Assembly: GCA_030158115.1 (NCBI GenBank)
Contig: JAOATK010000007.1
Coordinates: 27,878-91,877 of the forward strand
DNA: 64,000 nucleotides
Source of the DNA: Legionella sp.
Lineage (GTDB): Bacteria; Pseudomonadota; Gammaproteobacteria; Legionellales; Legionellaceae
Direction: 5' to 3'
In this document: one piece after another, positions 1 to 9,349 of the stretch
How the letters are laid out: each line of letters starts with the position of its first letter
Numbering within the stretch: the first letter of the stretch is position 1
The notes under the pieces: model-generated
What the model saw: only the letters and a program-made list of their open reading frames with translations
The model's database searches: none
Told to the model about the DNA's origin: nothing
Translations under genes and position numbers: made by a program

Positions 1-2
1 AA

Positions 3-326
3 CAAATCAATCCAGATGAGCCTCTGCTGCAAAGCATGGTGCAGGCCCTTGCTCAACAAATCAAAGCCCGTACAGAAAAGGAAGCTCATGGGGAATGGGT
101 TCCAGCATGGAAATTTCCAGCCAACTGGTTATCTCAAAAATGCTGGGAAGATGAAGTCAAAATCGAATTAACGCAGGAGAAAAGGAATGAGAAGTGCGGC
201 CCAAATACTAAGAACAGAGCCATTGATCCATTCTGGAATCCAGAAACAGGCGACACAGCAAGCACCGATGAATATGAATGCGAGCCAAGCAACGTCATCA
301 ACTTGCAATGCTACAGACAGCAGTAA
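3..326 (+). CDS. C-terminal part of LvrA-like ICE protein (continues upstream of window)
   Basis: Reading frame is open to the left window edge (QINPDEPLLQSM...); lies immediately upstream of lvrB/csrA-paralogue/trb genes. Confidence 0.5.
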   Translation, partial: QINPDEPLLQSMVQALAQQIKARTEKEAHGEWVPAWKFPANWLSQKCWEDEVKIELTQEKRNEKCGPNTKNRAIDPFWNPETGDTASTDEYECEPSNVINLQCYRQQ

Positions 327-654
327 AAAGCGTATTGAGAACCTATTTACTCGCTTTGCTGTCTTTTACGGGCATTTGTGGCGCAGCCAGTTTAAGAGCG
401 ATGGGTTTTTGGATTTTGCCAAGAAGGAGTGGCTGGAGGGATTAAATCAATTCAGTGATGAGATTGTGAATCAGGTCATTATTGATTGCCGCGATCATTG
501 CGACATGCCTCCTACCTTGCCGCAAATGATTGGTTTTTGTCGTGACATCAAAAAGCGAAATGCTTTTTATGTCGCATCCGAAAAATATCAACCAGCCAGT
601 CAAAAAGTGGTTGAAGAGAATATCAGGCAGTGCAAAGCCTATTTATTTAAATAA
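268..654 (+). CDS. LvrB-like ICE protein
   Basis: ORF with internal ATG at 268 (MNMNASQ...); position between the upstream ORF and the csrA paralogue. Confidence 0.5.
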   Translation: MNMNASQATSSTCNATDSSKKRIENLFTRFAVFYGHLWRSQFKSDGFLDFAKKEWLEGLNQFSDEIVNQVIIDCRDHCDMPPTLPQMIGFCRDIKKRNAFYVASEKYQPASQKVVEENIRQCKAYLFK

Positions 655-670
655 CAGAAGGAGAAGCGAT

Positions 671-931
671 ATGTTGGTTTTAACAAGAAAAGTTGGGGAA
701 TCTGTAGTTATCAGTGAGGACGTTTACTGCACTGTAGTGGGTTATCGTGATGGTGAAGTTCGCCTTGCTTTTGATGCCCCTCAATCGATTCCAGTTCACC
801 GTGATGAAATCCAAAGGCGCATTTATAGGGAACGCCAAAAAGATGAATGGTTCACTGACTCACTTTCCAATAAGGAAAGCATTGTTGACCGTTTAATTAG
901 CAAATTCAAGCACGGTTTGAAATCTGCTTAA
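671..931 (+). CDS. lvrC: CsrA-family RNA-binding regulator (ICE-borne paralogue, LvrC/CsrT type)
   Basis: MLVLTRKVGESVVISEDVYCTVVGYRDGEVRLAFDAPQSIPVHRDEI is a clear CsrA fold; ATG at 671 preceded by AGAAGGAGAAG. Confidence 0.9.
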   Translation: MLVLTRKVGESVVISEDVYCTVVGYRDGEVRLAFDAPQSIPVHRDEIQRRIYRERQKDEWFTDSLSNKESIVDRLISKFKHGLKSA

Positions 932-959
932 AACCATCAGTAATTGAGGATTATATCTT

Positions 960-1925
960 ATGAAGGAACAAGAAGAACAAGGAGTAACGGTTAAAGACCG
1001 TGCCCGTCAAAAGTTAAGGCGTGATTTAGGCGGTGTGATTGAACAAGCGCTAAGTGATCCTAAAACCGTTGAAATCATGCTCAATGCAGATGGCAGACTT
1101 TGGCAAGAACGCTTAGGGGAAACCATGCGTTGTATTGGTAACATCACTGAGGCAAGAGCAGAATCCATCATCAAAACAGTGGCTGGATTTCATGGTAAAG
1201 AGGTAACGCGTTTTAATCCAATATTAGAGGGTGAACTGCCACTGGATGGCTCTCGTTTTGCAGGACAGCTACCGCCAGTGGTAACAAAGCCAACCTTTGC
1301 CATTCGTAAAAAAGCCATATCGATTTTTACCCTTGATGACTATGTGCAATCCGAGATCATGACAGAAGCGCAATGTGAGGCGATTAAAAATGCTGTGGTT
1401 GCACATCGCAATATCCTAGTCATTGGGGGAACGGGTTCCGGTAAAACTACCTTGGTAAATGCCATTATCAATGAGATGGTGAAGCACGCCCCTGCTGAGC
1501 GCGTTTTTATCATTGAAGACACTGGTGAAATTCAATGCTCTGCTGAAAATTGCGTCCAATATCACACCACACTTGATGTCAGCATGACTCAACTTCTCAA
1601 AACAACACTAAGGATGAGACCTGACCGAATCTTGGTTGGTGAGGTTAGAGGTAGTGAAGCACTTGATTTACTCGATGCCTGGAATACAGGTCATGAGGGA
1701 GGTGCTGCCACCTTGCATGCAAATAATGCGCTTGCAGGACTTCATCGATTGAAGTCCCTAATTAGTCGAAATCCAGCTGCACCAGCTGAAATTGAACCTT
1801 TAATTGGTGAAGCGGTTCACTGTGTAGTGCATATCGCAAGGACCCCCGCAGGACGCCGCGTCGAAGAAATTTTATCGATTAAAGGTTATGAAAACGGTCA
1901 TTACACCATCGAAAAACTCATTTAA
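960..1925 (+). CDS. trbB: P-type T4SS ATPase TrbB (VirB11 family)
   Basis: Walker A GGTGSGKTT, IIEDTGEIQC, MRPDRILVGEVRG, GHEGGAATLHANNA. Confidence 0.95.
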   Translation: MKEQEEQGVTVKDRARQKLRRDLGGVIEQALSDPKTVEIMLNADGRLWQERLGETMRCIGNITEARAESIIKTVAGFHGKEVTRFNPILEGELPLDGSRFAGQLPPVVTKPTFAIRKKAISIFTLDDYVQSEIMTEAQCEAIKNAVVAHRNILVIGGTGSGKTTLVNAIINEMVKHAPAERVFIIEDTGEIQCSAENCVQYHTTLDVSMTQLLKTTLRMRPDRILVGEVRGSEALDLLDAWNTGHEGGAATLHANNALAGLHRLKSLISRNPAAPAEIEPLIGEAVHCVVHIARTPAGRRVEEILSIKGYENGHYTIEKLI

Positions 1926-1939
1926 TAAGGAGAATATGA

Positions 1940-2308
1940 ATGAATCAAACAGCTAATATAAATTACCGGAATCTATGGGCAATGGGAGCAGTTATTTTAT
2001 TGCTTCTGTTCATAACACATCCCGCATGTGCATCTAGCGCAGGCGGAGGATTACCATTTGACTCCTATCTAACCAAAATACAGAAATCCATTACAGGACC
2101 ATTTGCCTTTACTGCTGCAATTATTGGTCTAGTTGGCGCGGGAGCCACGCTGATTTTTGGTGGTGAAATGAATGGTTTTTTGCGAACACTTCTCTTTATT
2201 GTCCTAGTACTTTCATTCTTGGTTGCAGCACAAAACACCATGACAGCGATTACAGGCAAAGGCGCTGAAATTGCTAAACCTTCAATCACAATGATCGTTG
2301 TGGAGTAG
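1940..2308 (+). CDS. trbC: Conjugal transfer protein TrbC (VirB2-like pilin)
   Basis: Signal peptide plus two hydrophobic segments; follows trbB. Confidence 0.85.
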   Translation: MNQTANINYRNLWAMGAVILLLLFITHPACASSAGGGLPFDSYLTKIQKSITGPFAFTAAIIGLVGAGATLIFGGEMNGFLRTLLFIVLVLSFLVAAQNTMTAITGKGAEIAKPSITMIVVE

Positions 2309-2313
2309 CAGCC

Positions 2314-2616
2314 ATGAGTCTTCGCACCATTCCTATACGAAAATGCGGTAACCGCCCAAGTCTTTTTATGGGTGGTGATCGCGAGTTAGTCATGTTTTCA
2401 GGATTGTTATCAGCCATTTTAGTATTCGCAGCTCAGGATTTGCTTGCCGCTATTTTTGGCTTTGCTCTTTGGTTTTTATCTTTAAAAGGTCTAAGGCTTA
2501 TGGCCAAAGCCGACCCTTATATGAGAGCCGTTTATCTGAGACAAAGAGGTTATCAGACTTATTACCCTGCGCGTTCAACCCCTTTTCGTACTAATAAAGG
2601 GGGTATTTATGATTGA
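2314..2616 (+). CDS. trbD: TrbD (VirB3-like)
   Basis: Short membrane protein between trbC and trbE; MSLRTIPIRKCGNRPSLFMGGDRELVMFSGL. Confidence 0.85.
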   Translation: MSLRTIPIRKCGNRPSLFMGGDRELVMFSGLLSAILVFAAQDLLAAIFGFALWFLSLKGLRLMAKADPYMRAVYLRQRGYQTYYPARSTPFRTNKGGIYD

Positions 2617-5140
2617 GCTCATTACCTTTTTAATCAGTATTACTGGGCTTTTGCTGTTAGGCATGCTGTTTGGTGCTACTAGAATGAAAAGCCGTAAACA
2701 CCACGTCAAAAGACATCGAAGTCAATCAGCAGGACTGGTTGATTTACTAAATTACGCAGCAGTAGTCGATGATGGTGTGATTATAGGAAAAAATGGTTCG
2801 TTTATGGCCGCCTGGCTTTATCAAGGTGAAGACATTGCCAACACTACAGATAAAGCCCGTGAAATGATGGCATTTCGAATCAATCAGGCAATGTCCTCCA
2901 TGGGTAATGGGTGGATGATTCATGTAGATGCCATAAGACGTGCTGCTCCTGGTTACAGTGAGCCCAGTACGTCCTACTTTCCCGATCTTGTATCAAAAGC
3001 TGTTGATGAAGAAAGAAGGCAGTACTTTGAAAGTATGGGTGCTTTGTATGAAGGCTATTTTGTTATCACATTAACCTGGTATCCACCTGTATTGGCGCAA
3101 AAGCGTTTTGTTGAATTGATGTTTGATGATTCAGGAGAAAAATTAAACCAAAAAGCCCAAACTCATCAATTGATTGAAACCTTCAAGCAATCGTGCAGAA
3201 ACTTTGAGTCACGTATGAGCGCTGCATTGCACCTCGAAAGGTTAGGCTCAGAAAAATTCAGCAATGAAAACCAAGTTACTCAGGATAATTTTTTAAGACA
3301 CATTCAATATTGCGTCACAGGAATTAACCATCCTGTTAATCTGCCTAAAAATCCAATTTATCTGGATGCATTGATTGGCGGTCAGGAGTTAACCCCCGGT
3401 ATTACACCCAAAATTGGCCGAAAATTTATTCAATGCGTTGCTATTGAAGGATTCCCCATGGAGTCTTACCCAGGTATTTTAACGCTGTTGACTCAATTAC
3501 CTGTGGAATATCGCTGGAACTCTCGTTTTATATTCATGGATGCTCATGAAGCTGTAGCTCATTTCACTAAATTCCGTAAAAAATGGAAACAAAAGGTCAG
3601 AGGCTTTTTTGACCAAATGTTTAATACCAACTCCGGTATCGTTGATGAAGATGCGCTCAGCATGGTTCAGGACGCGCAAGCAGCCATTGCCGAAACCAAC
3701 TCAGGGATGGTGGGGCAAGGTTACTATACATCGGTTGTGGTATTAATGGATGAGGATAGAGCGAACGTTGAGAAAGCTGCCCTATTTATCGAAAAGAATA
3801 TCAATGCCTTAGGTTTTAGTGCACGAACAGAAACCATTAATACCATGGATGCCTTTATGGGTAGTCTGCCGGGTCATGGTGTTGAAAACATCAGAAGACC
3901 TCTGGTTAATACCATGAATCTGGCGGACTTGCTGCCAACATCCAGCATTTGGACTGGTGAAAATAAAGCGCCTTCCCCCTTGTTTCCACCGCTCTCCCCT
4001 CCTTTGATGCACTGCGTTACCAGTGGTAATGCACCATTTCGTTTGAATCTTCATGTCAGAGATTTAGGCCATGGCATTATGTTTGGTCCCACACGCTCCG
4101 GTAAATCAACCCATCTTGGTTTATTGGCATTGTCTTGGCGTCGATATAAAGATGCCCGCATTTATTCTTTTGATAAAGGCATGTCCATGTATCCGACTTG
4201 CAAGGCAACAGGTGGGGAGCATTTCACCATCGCTGATAAAGACTCTCGTCTTGCATTTGCGCCCTTGCAGTTTTTAGCCACTCAAAGCGATAGAGCTTGG
4301 GCTATGGAATGGATTGATACGATTCTAGCTTTGAATGGTTTGAATACCACACCAGCTCAGCGCAATGAAATCGGCCATGCCATTCTAAGCATGCACCAAA
4401 GTGGCTCTAAAACCTTATCTGAATTTGTGATGACCATTCAGGATGAACCCATTCGAGAAACATTAAAGCAATACACGATAGATGGTTTGATGGGGCATTT
4501 ATTGGATGCAGAAAGTGATGGCCTAGGTTTGTCTTCCTTTATGACCTTTGAAATCGAGCATTTAATGGGCTTGGGTGAGAAATTTGCCTTGCCTGTATTG
4601 CTATATCTTTTTAGGCGTATTGAAACCTCATTAGATGGTCGCCCCACCCTAATCTTGCTTGATGAAGCATGGTTGATGCTGGCACATCCTGTATTCAAAA
4701 ACAAAATTGCTGAATGGCTTGATTCCATGGCTAAGAAAAACTGTGTGGTGTTTATGGCAACTCAACATTTATCACATGCAGCCAATTCAGGCATTTTAGA
4801 CATTATTGTTGAATCAACCGCTACCAAAATATTTTTGCCGAATCTGTATGCAAGAGATCCTGAAACACGCCTCGTTTATGAGCGTATGGGTTTAAATCCT
4901 CGCCAAATTGACATCATTGCATCTGCCCAACCCAAACGAGATTACTACTATGTCAGTGAAAAGGGCCAGCGACTTTATCAGTTAGCGTTAGGCCCTTATG
5001 CCTTGGCGTTTGTAGGAGCAACAGATCCTGATTCAATTGCGCGTATGAAGCAATTGGAGTTGAAGTATAAAGATAAGTGGGTCTCTCAATGGCTTTCAGA
5101 AAAAGGAATTTCCCTAGAACAATACGGAGAAGCAGCATGA
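2609..5140 (+). CDS. trbE: T4SS ATPase TrbE (VirB4 family)
   Basis: 843 aa; Walker A GPTRSGKSTHLG; Walker B ILLDEAWLML; FMATQHLS. Confidence 0.95.
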   Translation: MIELITFLISITGLLLLGMLFGATRMKSRKHHVKRHRSQSAGLVDLLNYAAVVDDGVIIGKNGSFMAAWLYQGEDIANTTDKAREMMAFRINQAMSSMGNGWMIHVDAIRRAAPGYSEPSTSYFPDLVSKAVDEERRQYFESMGALYEGYFVITLTWYPPVLAQKRFVELMFDDSGEKLNQKAQTHQLIETFKQSCRNFESRMSAALHLERLGSEKFSNENQVTQDNFLRHIQYCVTGINHPVNLPKNPIYLDALIGGQELTPGITPKIGRKFIQCVAIEGFPMESYPGILTLLTQLPVEYRWNSRFIFMDAHEAVAHFTKFRKKWKQKVRGFFDQMFNTNSGIVDEDALSMVQDAQAAIAETNSGMVGQGYYTSVVVLMDEDRANVEKAALFIEKNINALGFSARTETINTMDAFMGSLPGHGVENIRRPLVNTMNLADLLPTSSIWTGENKAPSPLFPPLSPPLMHCVTSGNAPFRLNLHVRDLGHGIMFGPTRSGKSTHLGLLALSWRRYKDARIYSFDKGMSMYPTCKATGGEHFTIADKDSRLAFAPLQFLATQSDRAWAMEWIDTILALNGLNTTPAQRNEIGHAILSMHQSGSKTLSEFVMTIQDEPIRETLKQYTIDGLMGHLLDAESDGLGLSSFMTFEIEHLMGLGEKFALPVLLYLFRRIETSLDGRPTLILLDEAWLMLAHPVFKNKIAEWLDSMAKKNCVVFMATQHLSHAANSGILDIIVESTATKIFLPNLYARDPETRLVYERMGLNPRQIDIIASAQPKRDYYYVSEKGQRLYQLALGPYALAFVGATDPDSIARMKQLELKYKDKWVSQWLSEKGISLEQYGEAA

Positions 5141-5835
5141 AAAAAAGTGTAACTAATAATCCCTATCTTAATGCCAGACGTGCTTGGAATGTTCATACCG
5201 CTGGGCTTATGAAATCACTACAGGTTTGGCAATTGGTGGGTTTAGGTAGCCTGTTAATCGCATTGGCTGCTGTAGGCGGCCTAATCGCGATAGGCAGCCA
5301 GTCCAAGTTTATCCCTTTGGTGTTTCAACAAGATGCCAATGGCAATACCTTATCGGTTACTCGTGCTGAGAAAGTTGGTGAGGCAAGTATCGATGATTAT
5401 CGTGCTGCAGCTGCCCATTTCATTGAAAACATCCGCATGGTAAGCCTTGATGTGGAACTGCAAAAGAAAGCAGTGTTTCAAGTGTATTCCTATTTAAATG
5501 CCAATGATGCCGCACTAACCAAGGTTCAAGAGTTCTACAGCGACAAACAGCAATCCAATCCCTTTGAAAGAGCTGCCCATGAAATTGTGAGTATTGATAT
5601 TCGTTCAGTGCTTCAAGAGTCGGATGAGACTTGGCAAGTCGACTGGATTGAAACGGTGAGAAATCGTGATGGCACCCTTCGTGAAAAGCCTCGCATGATG
5701 AAAGCGATGATTACGATGTATCAGGAGAATGAAGTCAAGGATGCCACCACTGAGTCCATTTTGAAAAACCCCCACCTGATTTATGTGCGTGATTTTAACT
5801 GGTCCTACGAATTAAAGCATGGAGAACAACAATGA
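5137..5835 (+). CDS. trbF: TrbF (VirB8-like)
   Basis: ATG at 5137 overlapping trbE stop; single N-terminal TM and VirB8-like domain. Confidence 0.9.
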   Translation: MKKSVTNNPYLNARRAWNVHTAGLMKSLQVWQLVGLGSLLIALAAVGGLIAIGSQSKFIPLVFQQDANGNTLSVTRAEKVGEASIDDYRAAAAHFIENIRMVSLDVELQKKAVFQVYSYLNANDAALTKVQEFYSDKQQSNPFERAAHEIVSIDIRSVLQESDETWQVDWIETVRNRDGTLREKPRMMKAMITMYQENEVKDATTESILKNPHLIYVRDFNWSYELKHGEQQ

Positions 5836-6707
5836 AAAGAATAATACAGCTATTTTGTTTAGTGATGCCTCTCACAGGGTTTGCATTGGATAACACTATT
5901 CTTGCCGAACACTATTTTTCGGATACTGCGCCCAAACTATCCAGCCAGGAAAAACAAGCTTTAGATATTGCAGAGCGTACACAAAAAGGAGAAAAAACAA
6001 GTAAGCCCTTTGCTTCAGCTGATGGCTCGGTCAGTTTTATTTATGGTTCTGGGCAAATCAGGGTGGTTTGTGCGCCGTTACAAGTTTGTGATATTGCCTT
6101 GCAACCTGGTGAACAATTTAACGACATGAATGTTGGCGATCCTCGCTTTGTTGTTGAGCCATCCATCACAGGAGCTGGTGCTTTGCAGCAAATTCATCTT
6201 CTCATAAAGCCTAAAGATGTAGGGCTTGATTCCTCATTAGTTGTGACTACAGACAGAAGAACGTATCACTTTAGATTAAAGTCTGACAGAACAGAGTTTA
6301 TGCCTTACATCGCGTTTATTTATCCCGATGAAGCAAAAGCCAAATGGCAGGCACTCCAACACATTCAAGCTGAAAGACGAAAAGTAGATACCTTGCCAGA
6401 AACCAATGAATATTTAGGCGATCTTAACTTTAATTATCAACTTCAAGGCAACGCGCGATTTAAGCCAGTTAGAGTTTATAACAATGGCGTCAAAACAATT
6501 ATTGAGATGCCAAGAACCATGGCTCAAAGTGAAGCACCTGCGCTGTTGGTTTTAAGAAGTCGGGGACTATTTCGAAAATCAGAGTCGGTCATGGTGAATT
6601 ATCGCCTTCAGGGGAGTCGCTACATCGTAGACGGTGTTTTTGATAAAGCCATGTTGATTATCGGAAGCGGTCCATCTCAAGAAAAAATTACGATTACAAG
6701 GTGCTAA
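5832..6707 (+). CDS. trbG: TrbG (VirB9-like)
   Basis: Signal peptide; NFNYQLQGNARFKPVRVYNNGVKTIIEMP VirB9-like C-terminus. Confidence 0.9.
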   Translation: MKRIIQLFCLVMPLTGFALDNTILAEHYFSDTAPKLSSQEKQALDIAERTQKGEKTSKPFASADGSVSFIYGSGQIRVVCAPLQVCDIALQPGEQFNDMNVGDPRFVVEPSITGAGALQQIHLLIKPKDVGLDSSLVVTTDRRTYHFRLKSDRTEFMPYIAFIYPDEAKAKWQALQHIQAERRKVDTLPETNEYLGDLNFNYQLQGNARFKPVRVYNNGVKTIIEMPRTMAQSEAPALLVLRSRGLFRKSESVMVNYRLQGSRYIVDGVFDKAMLIIGSGPSQEKITITRC

Positions 6708-6709
6708 AT

Positions 6710-7114
6710 ATGAAAAAAATAAGTGTTTTATTGACTGCACTCTTGTTAACAAGCTGTGCCAGCACGCGTTATGGCAATTTCACTCAGTTGTCCCAGAGCA
6801 GAGATGCTTATTTGGCAGCAGATGCAGCGACTCAATTAAGCCGGGTCTATCCACCTGCTCAAAATACATTTTGCATTGGTCAAAGGGCAACAGACGGCTT
6901 TGGCTTAAGTCTTACTCAAAGTTTGAGAAAAAAAGGGTATGGGGTAAATGAAAACCCGTGCTCCAAGAATAAGGCTAATTTGTTGTACGTGCTTGATGAG
7001 CTTGAACCTTTATATCGCGTTAGCCTTTTTGTAGGCGTGCAAACCTTGAGCCGCGTATATGCAAAAGACCATGAAAAAATCATCCCTGTCAGCGCATGGA
7101 CTCATAAGGAGTAA
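6710..7114 (+). CDS. trbH: TrbH-like lipoprotein
   Basis: Lipobox LLTSCAS; position between trbG and trbI. Confidence 0.75.
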   Translation: MKKISVLLTALLLTSCASTRYGNFTQLSQSRDAYLAADAATQLSRVYPPAQNTFCIGQRATDGFGLSLTQSLRKKGYGVNENPCSKNKANLLYVLDELEPLYRVSLFVGVQTLSRVYAKDHEKIIPVSAWTHKE

Positions 7115-7119
7115 AAGCT

Positions 7120-8364
7120 ATGAATCAAAATAATGATTATTTGTCACCAGACAAATCACCGCAAAAACTTCACACAACTGGTGTAAAACGAGTGAATAAT
7201 GTGCCGCTCATGATTGCGATTGGTATTTTAACTCTTTTTGTAGTGCTTATCGCATTTGTTGCCAATAAACGAGCTAATGCGCAAAACCAGCCGTTAGAAA
7301 TAGCAAAGGTTAAAAATCCTAAGAAAAATACCATGAGCCTTGCTAATGACGTGGTAGGAGGCCATAAAACAGCAGTGATTCCGCCACAAAGTGACACCGA
7401 AGCCCGCAATGAGACAGCTACTTTGCCCATTCCTGAACATCTACTTCGTAAAGAAGATACTCTGACACATGAGGTGTCCGAGACCGAAATCGAACGTATT
7501 CGTCAGGAAAAAACTCAAGAGTTTGAAGAGGCTGTCAAAGCGAAAACCTCGGTGATGGTTGATAACACAAGATTGAATAACCGAGATAGTGTTAAAACTT
7601 CCATGAATAGTAATGAGGTGACAATGAACCTCGACTCTTCGTCAGCGTTTAAAGAGCAGCTCGCATTGTTACAGGGAAGACAGACCAAACCCATGTCGCA
7701 AACTTTGGGTGGTGAAGAAAATGAAATGCGCTGGCATTTAAATTCAACACTTCAAAATCCTAACAGCCGATTCGAGCTAAGAGCAGGCAGCGTAATTCCT
7801 GGAGTAATGATTAGTGGCATCGCTTCCGATTTGCCCGGTCAAATCATAGCTCAGGTATCACAAAACGTTTATGACACGGCTACAGGTAAATATCTTTTAA
7901 TTCCTCAAGGCACTAAGATATTAGGTCTTTATTCTAGTGATGTCAGTTATGGTCAGTCTTCCGTATTGGTGGCTTGGCAACGACTGGTGTTTCCAGACAG
8001 TAAAGCCCTGGATATAGGCTCTATGCCAGGTGCTGATAGCGCAGGATATGCCGGATTTCGCGATCAAGTGGATCATCATTATGCGCGAATTTATGGCTCA
8101 GCGCTTTTAATGTCAGGCATTATCGCAGGCATTACTTATAGCCAAAATACGAATCAGTCTAACCAATTTGGTTATGCCCAACCAACAGCTGGCAGCGTCT
8201 TGAGTCAGGCGTTGGGACAACAGCTCGGCGAGGTCACTTCGCAACTGGTTTCAAAAAATCTGAATGTATCTCCCACCATCAATGTTCGCCCAGGTTATCG
8301 TTTCAATATCATCGTGGTGAAAGATTTAACATTTAAACAGCCCTATAGGCAATTTGCTTATTAA
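7120..8364 (+). CDS. trbI: TrbI (VirB10-like)
   Basis: ELRAGSVIPGVMISGIASDLPGQIIAQVSQNVYDTATGKYLLIPQGTKILG. Confidence 0.95.
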   Translation: MNQNNDYLSPDKSPQKLHTTGVKRVNNVPLMIAIGILTLFVVLIAFVANKRANAQNQPLEIAKVKNPKKNTMSLANDVVGGHKTAVIPPQSDTEARNETATLPIPEHLLRKEDTLTHEVSETEIERIRQEKTQEFEEAVKAKTSVMVDNTRLNNRDSVKTSMNSNEVTMNLDSSSAFKEQLALLQGRQTKPMSQTLGGEENEMRWHLNSTLQNPNSRFELRAGSVIPGVMISGIASDLPGQIIAQVSQNVYDTATGKYLLIPQGTKILGLYSSDVSYGQSSVLVAWQRLVFPDSKALDIGSMPGADSAGYAGFRDQVDHHYARIYGSALLMSGIIAGITYSQNTNQSNQFGYAQPTAGSVLSQALGQQLGEVTSQLVSKNLNVSPTINVRPGYRFNIIVVKDLTFKQPYRQFAY

Positions 8365-8378
8365 TGAAGGAGCGCATT

Positions 8379-9119
8379 ATGAAATTTAAATCCATGATTA
8401 TTTATTGCTTTGTTTTACCAATATTCGCGGGTGGTGCGCCTGTGTTTGATATTGCAAATTGGATTCAAAATGGAAAGATGATTGCAACTCAGCTTAGCGA
8501 GTATAAAACGCAAGTCGATCAATACAAAAATCAGATGGATCAATACCAAAACATGTTAGACAACACCAAGTCACTGACTTCGTTTGAATGGGATAATGCT
8601 AACTCAGTTATTAATAATTTGCTTGAATCGACTGATACCATTGATTATTACAAGCAGGAAGCTGGGAGCCTCCAAGGCTACCTTGACCGATTCCAAAGTC
8701 AGGAATACTACCAAAAGACTCCTTGTTTTAATGGCAATGGTCAGTGTTCTGCTGGAGAACTTAGAAAAATCAAACAAAGCAGATTAGCGGCTTCTGTTGC
8801 TGAAAAGCGATCTAATGACGCCATGCTTAAAGGGGTTGATAAACAACAACAGAGCTTAAAAAATGATTCTGTAAAGCTGCGTACTTTGCAATCTCAAGCA
8901 CAAAGTGCTGCAGGCCAAAAACAGGCTCTTCAAGCAGCTTCTCAATTAGCTAGTAATCAATCCCATCAGTTGCTTCAAATTAGAGGGGTGTTATTAGCAC
9001 AACAAAATGCTCAGGCAGTTAAAGATGCAGCAAGTGCAAACAAGGAAGCCATACAGACTGCAGGCGATGAGCATTTCAAATCAGGGACATACCATAAAAG
9101 CTCAGGAAAAAAATGGTAA
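8379..9119 (+). CDS. trbJ: TrbJ (VirB5-like)
   Basis: Coiled-coil secreted protein with signal peptide between trbI and trbL; ATG 8379 after AAGGAGCGCATT. Confidence 0.85.
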   Translation: MKFKSMIIYCFVLPIFAGGAPVFDIANWIQNGKMIATQLSEYKTQVDQYKNQMDQYQNMLDNTKSLTSFEWDNANSVINNLLESTDTIDYYKQEAGSLQGYLDRFQSQEYYQKTPCFNGNGQCSAGELRKIKQSRLAASVAEKRSNDAMLKGVDKQQQSLKNDSVKLRTLQSQAQSAAGQKQALQAASQLASNQSHQLLQIRGVLLAQQNAQAVKDAASANKEAIQTAGDEHFKSGTYHKSSGKKW

Positions 9120-9141
9120 TTCATCACAAAAAGGAGACGAA

Positions 9142-9345
9142 ATGAAAATTTTAAGTTTATCTATGATGATATTTGCTTGCGTACTTTCTGGTTGCGATAG
9201 CGCTGAAACTAAAAGTGCGCAACACCTCGCATCGTTAACCTGTGAAGCCTCAAGAGAAGATCGCACAAAAGAAGAGCTGCAAGCAATCGGTGATGCGTGC
9301 TTCAAAGGGGGTAGTTATTCCAAAAGCTCAGGAAAAACGTGGTGA
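9142..9345 (+). CDS. Small lipoprotein, TrbK-like (possible entry exclusion)
   Basis: Lipobox VLSGCDS; position between trbJ and trbL; AAGGAGACGAAATG start. Confidence 0.7.
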   Translation: MKILSLSMMIFACVLSGCDSAETKSAQHLASLTCEASREDRTKEELQAIGDACFKGGSYSKSSGKTW

Positions 9346-9349
9346 TACT

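Noticed and set aside
4438-4728. Antisense ORF within trbE
   Set aside because: Lies wholly opposite a strongly conserved ATPase domain; no plausible start context or domain.
8584-8787. Alternative-frame ORF inside trbJ
   Set aside because: Overlaps a well-supported gene with no independent evidence.
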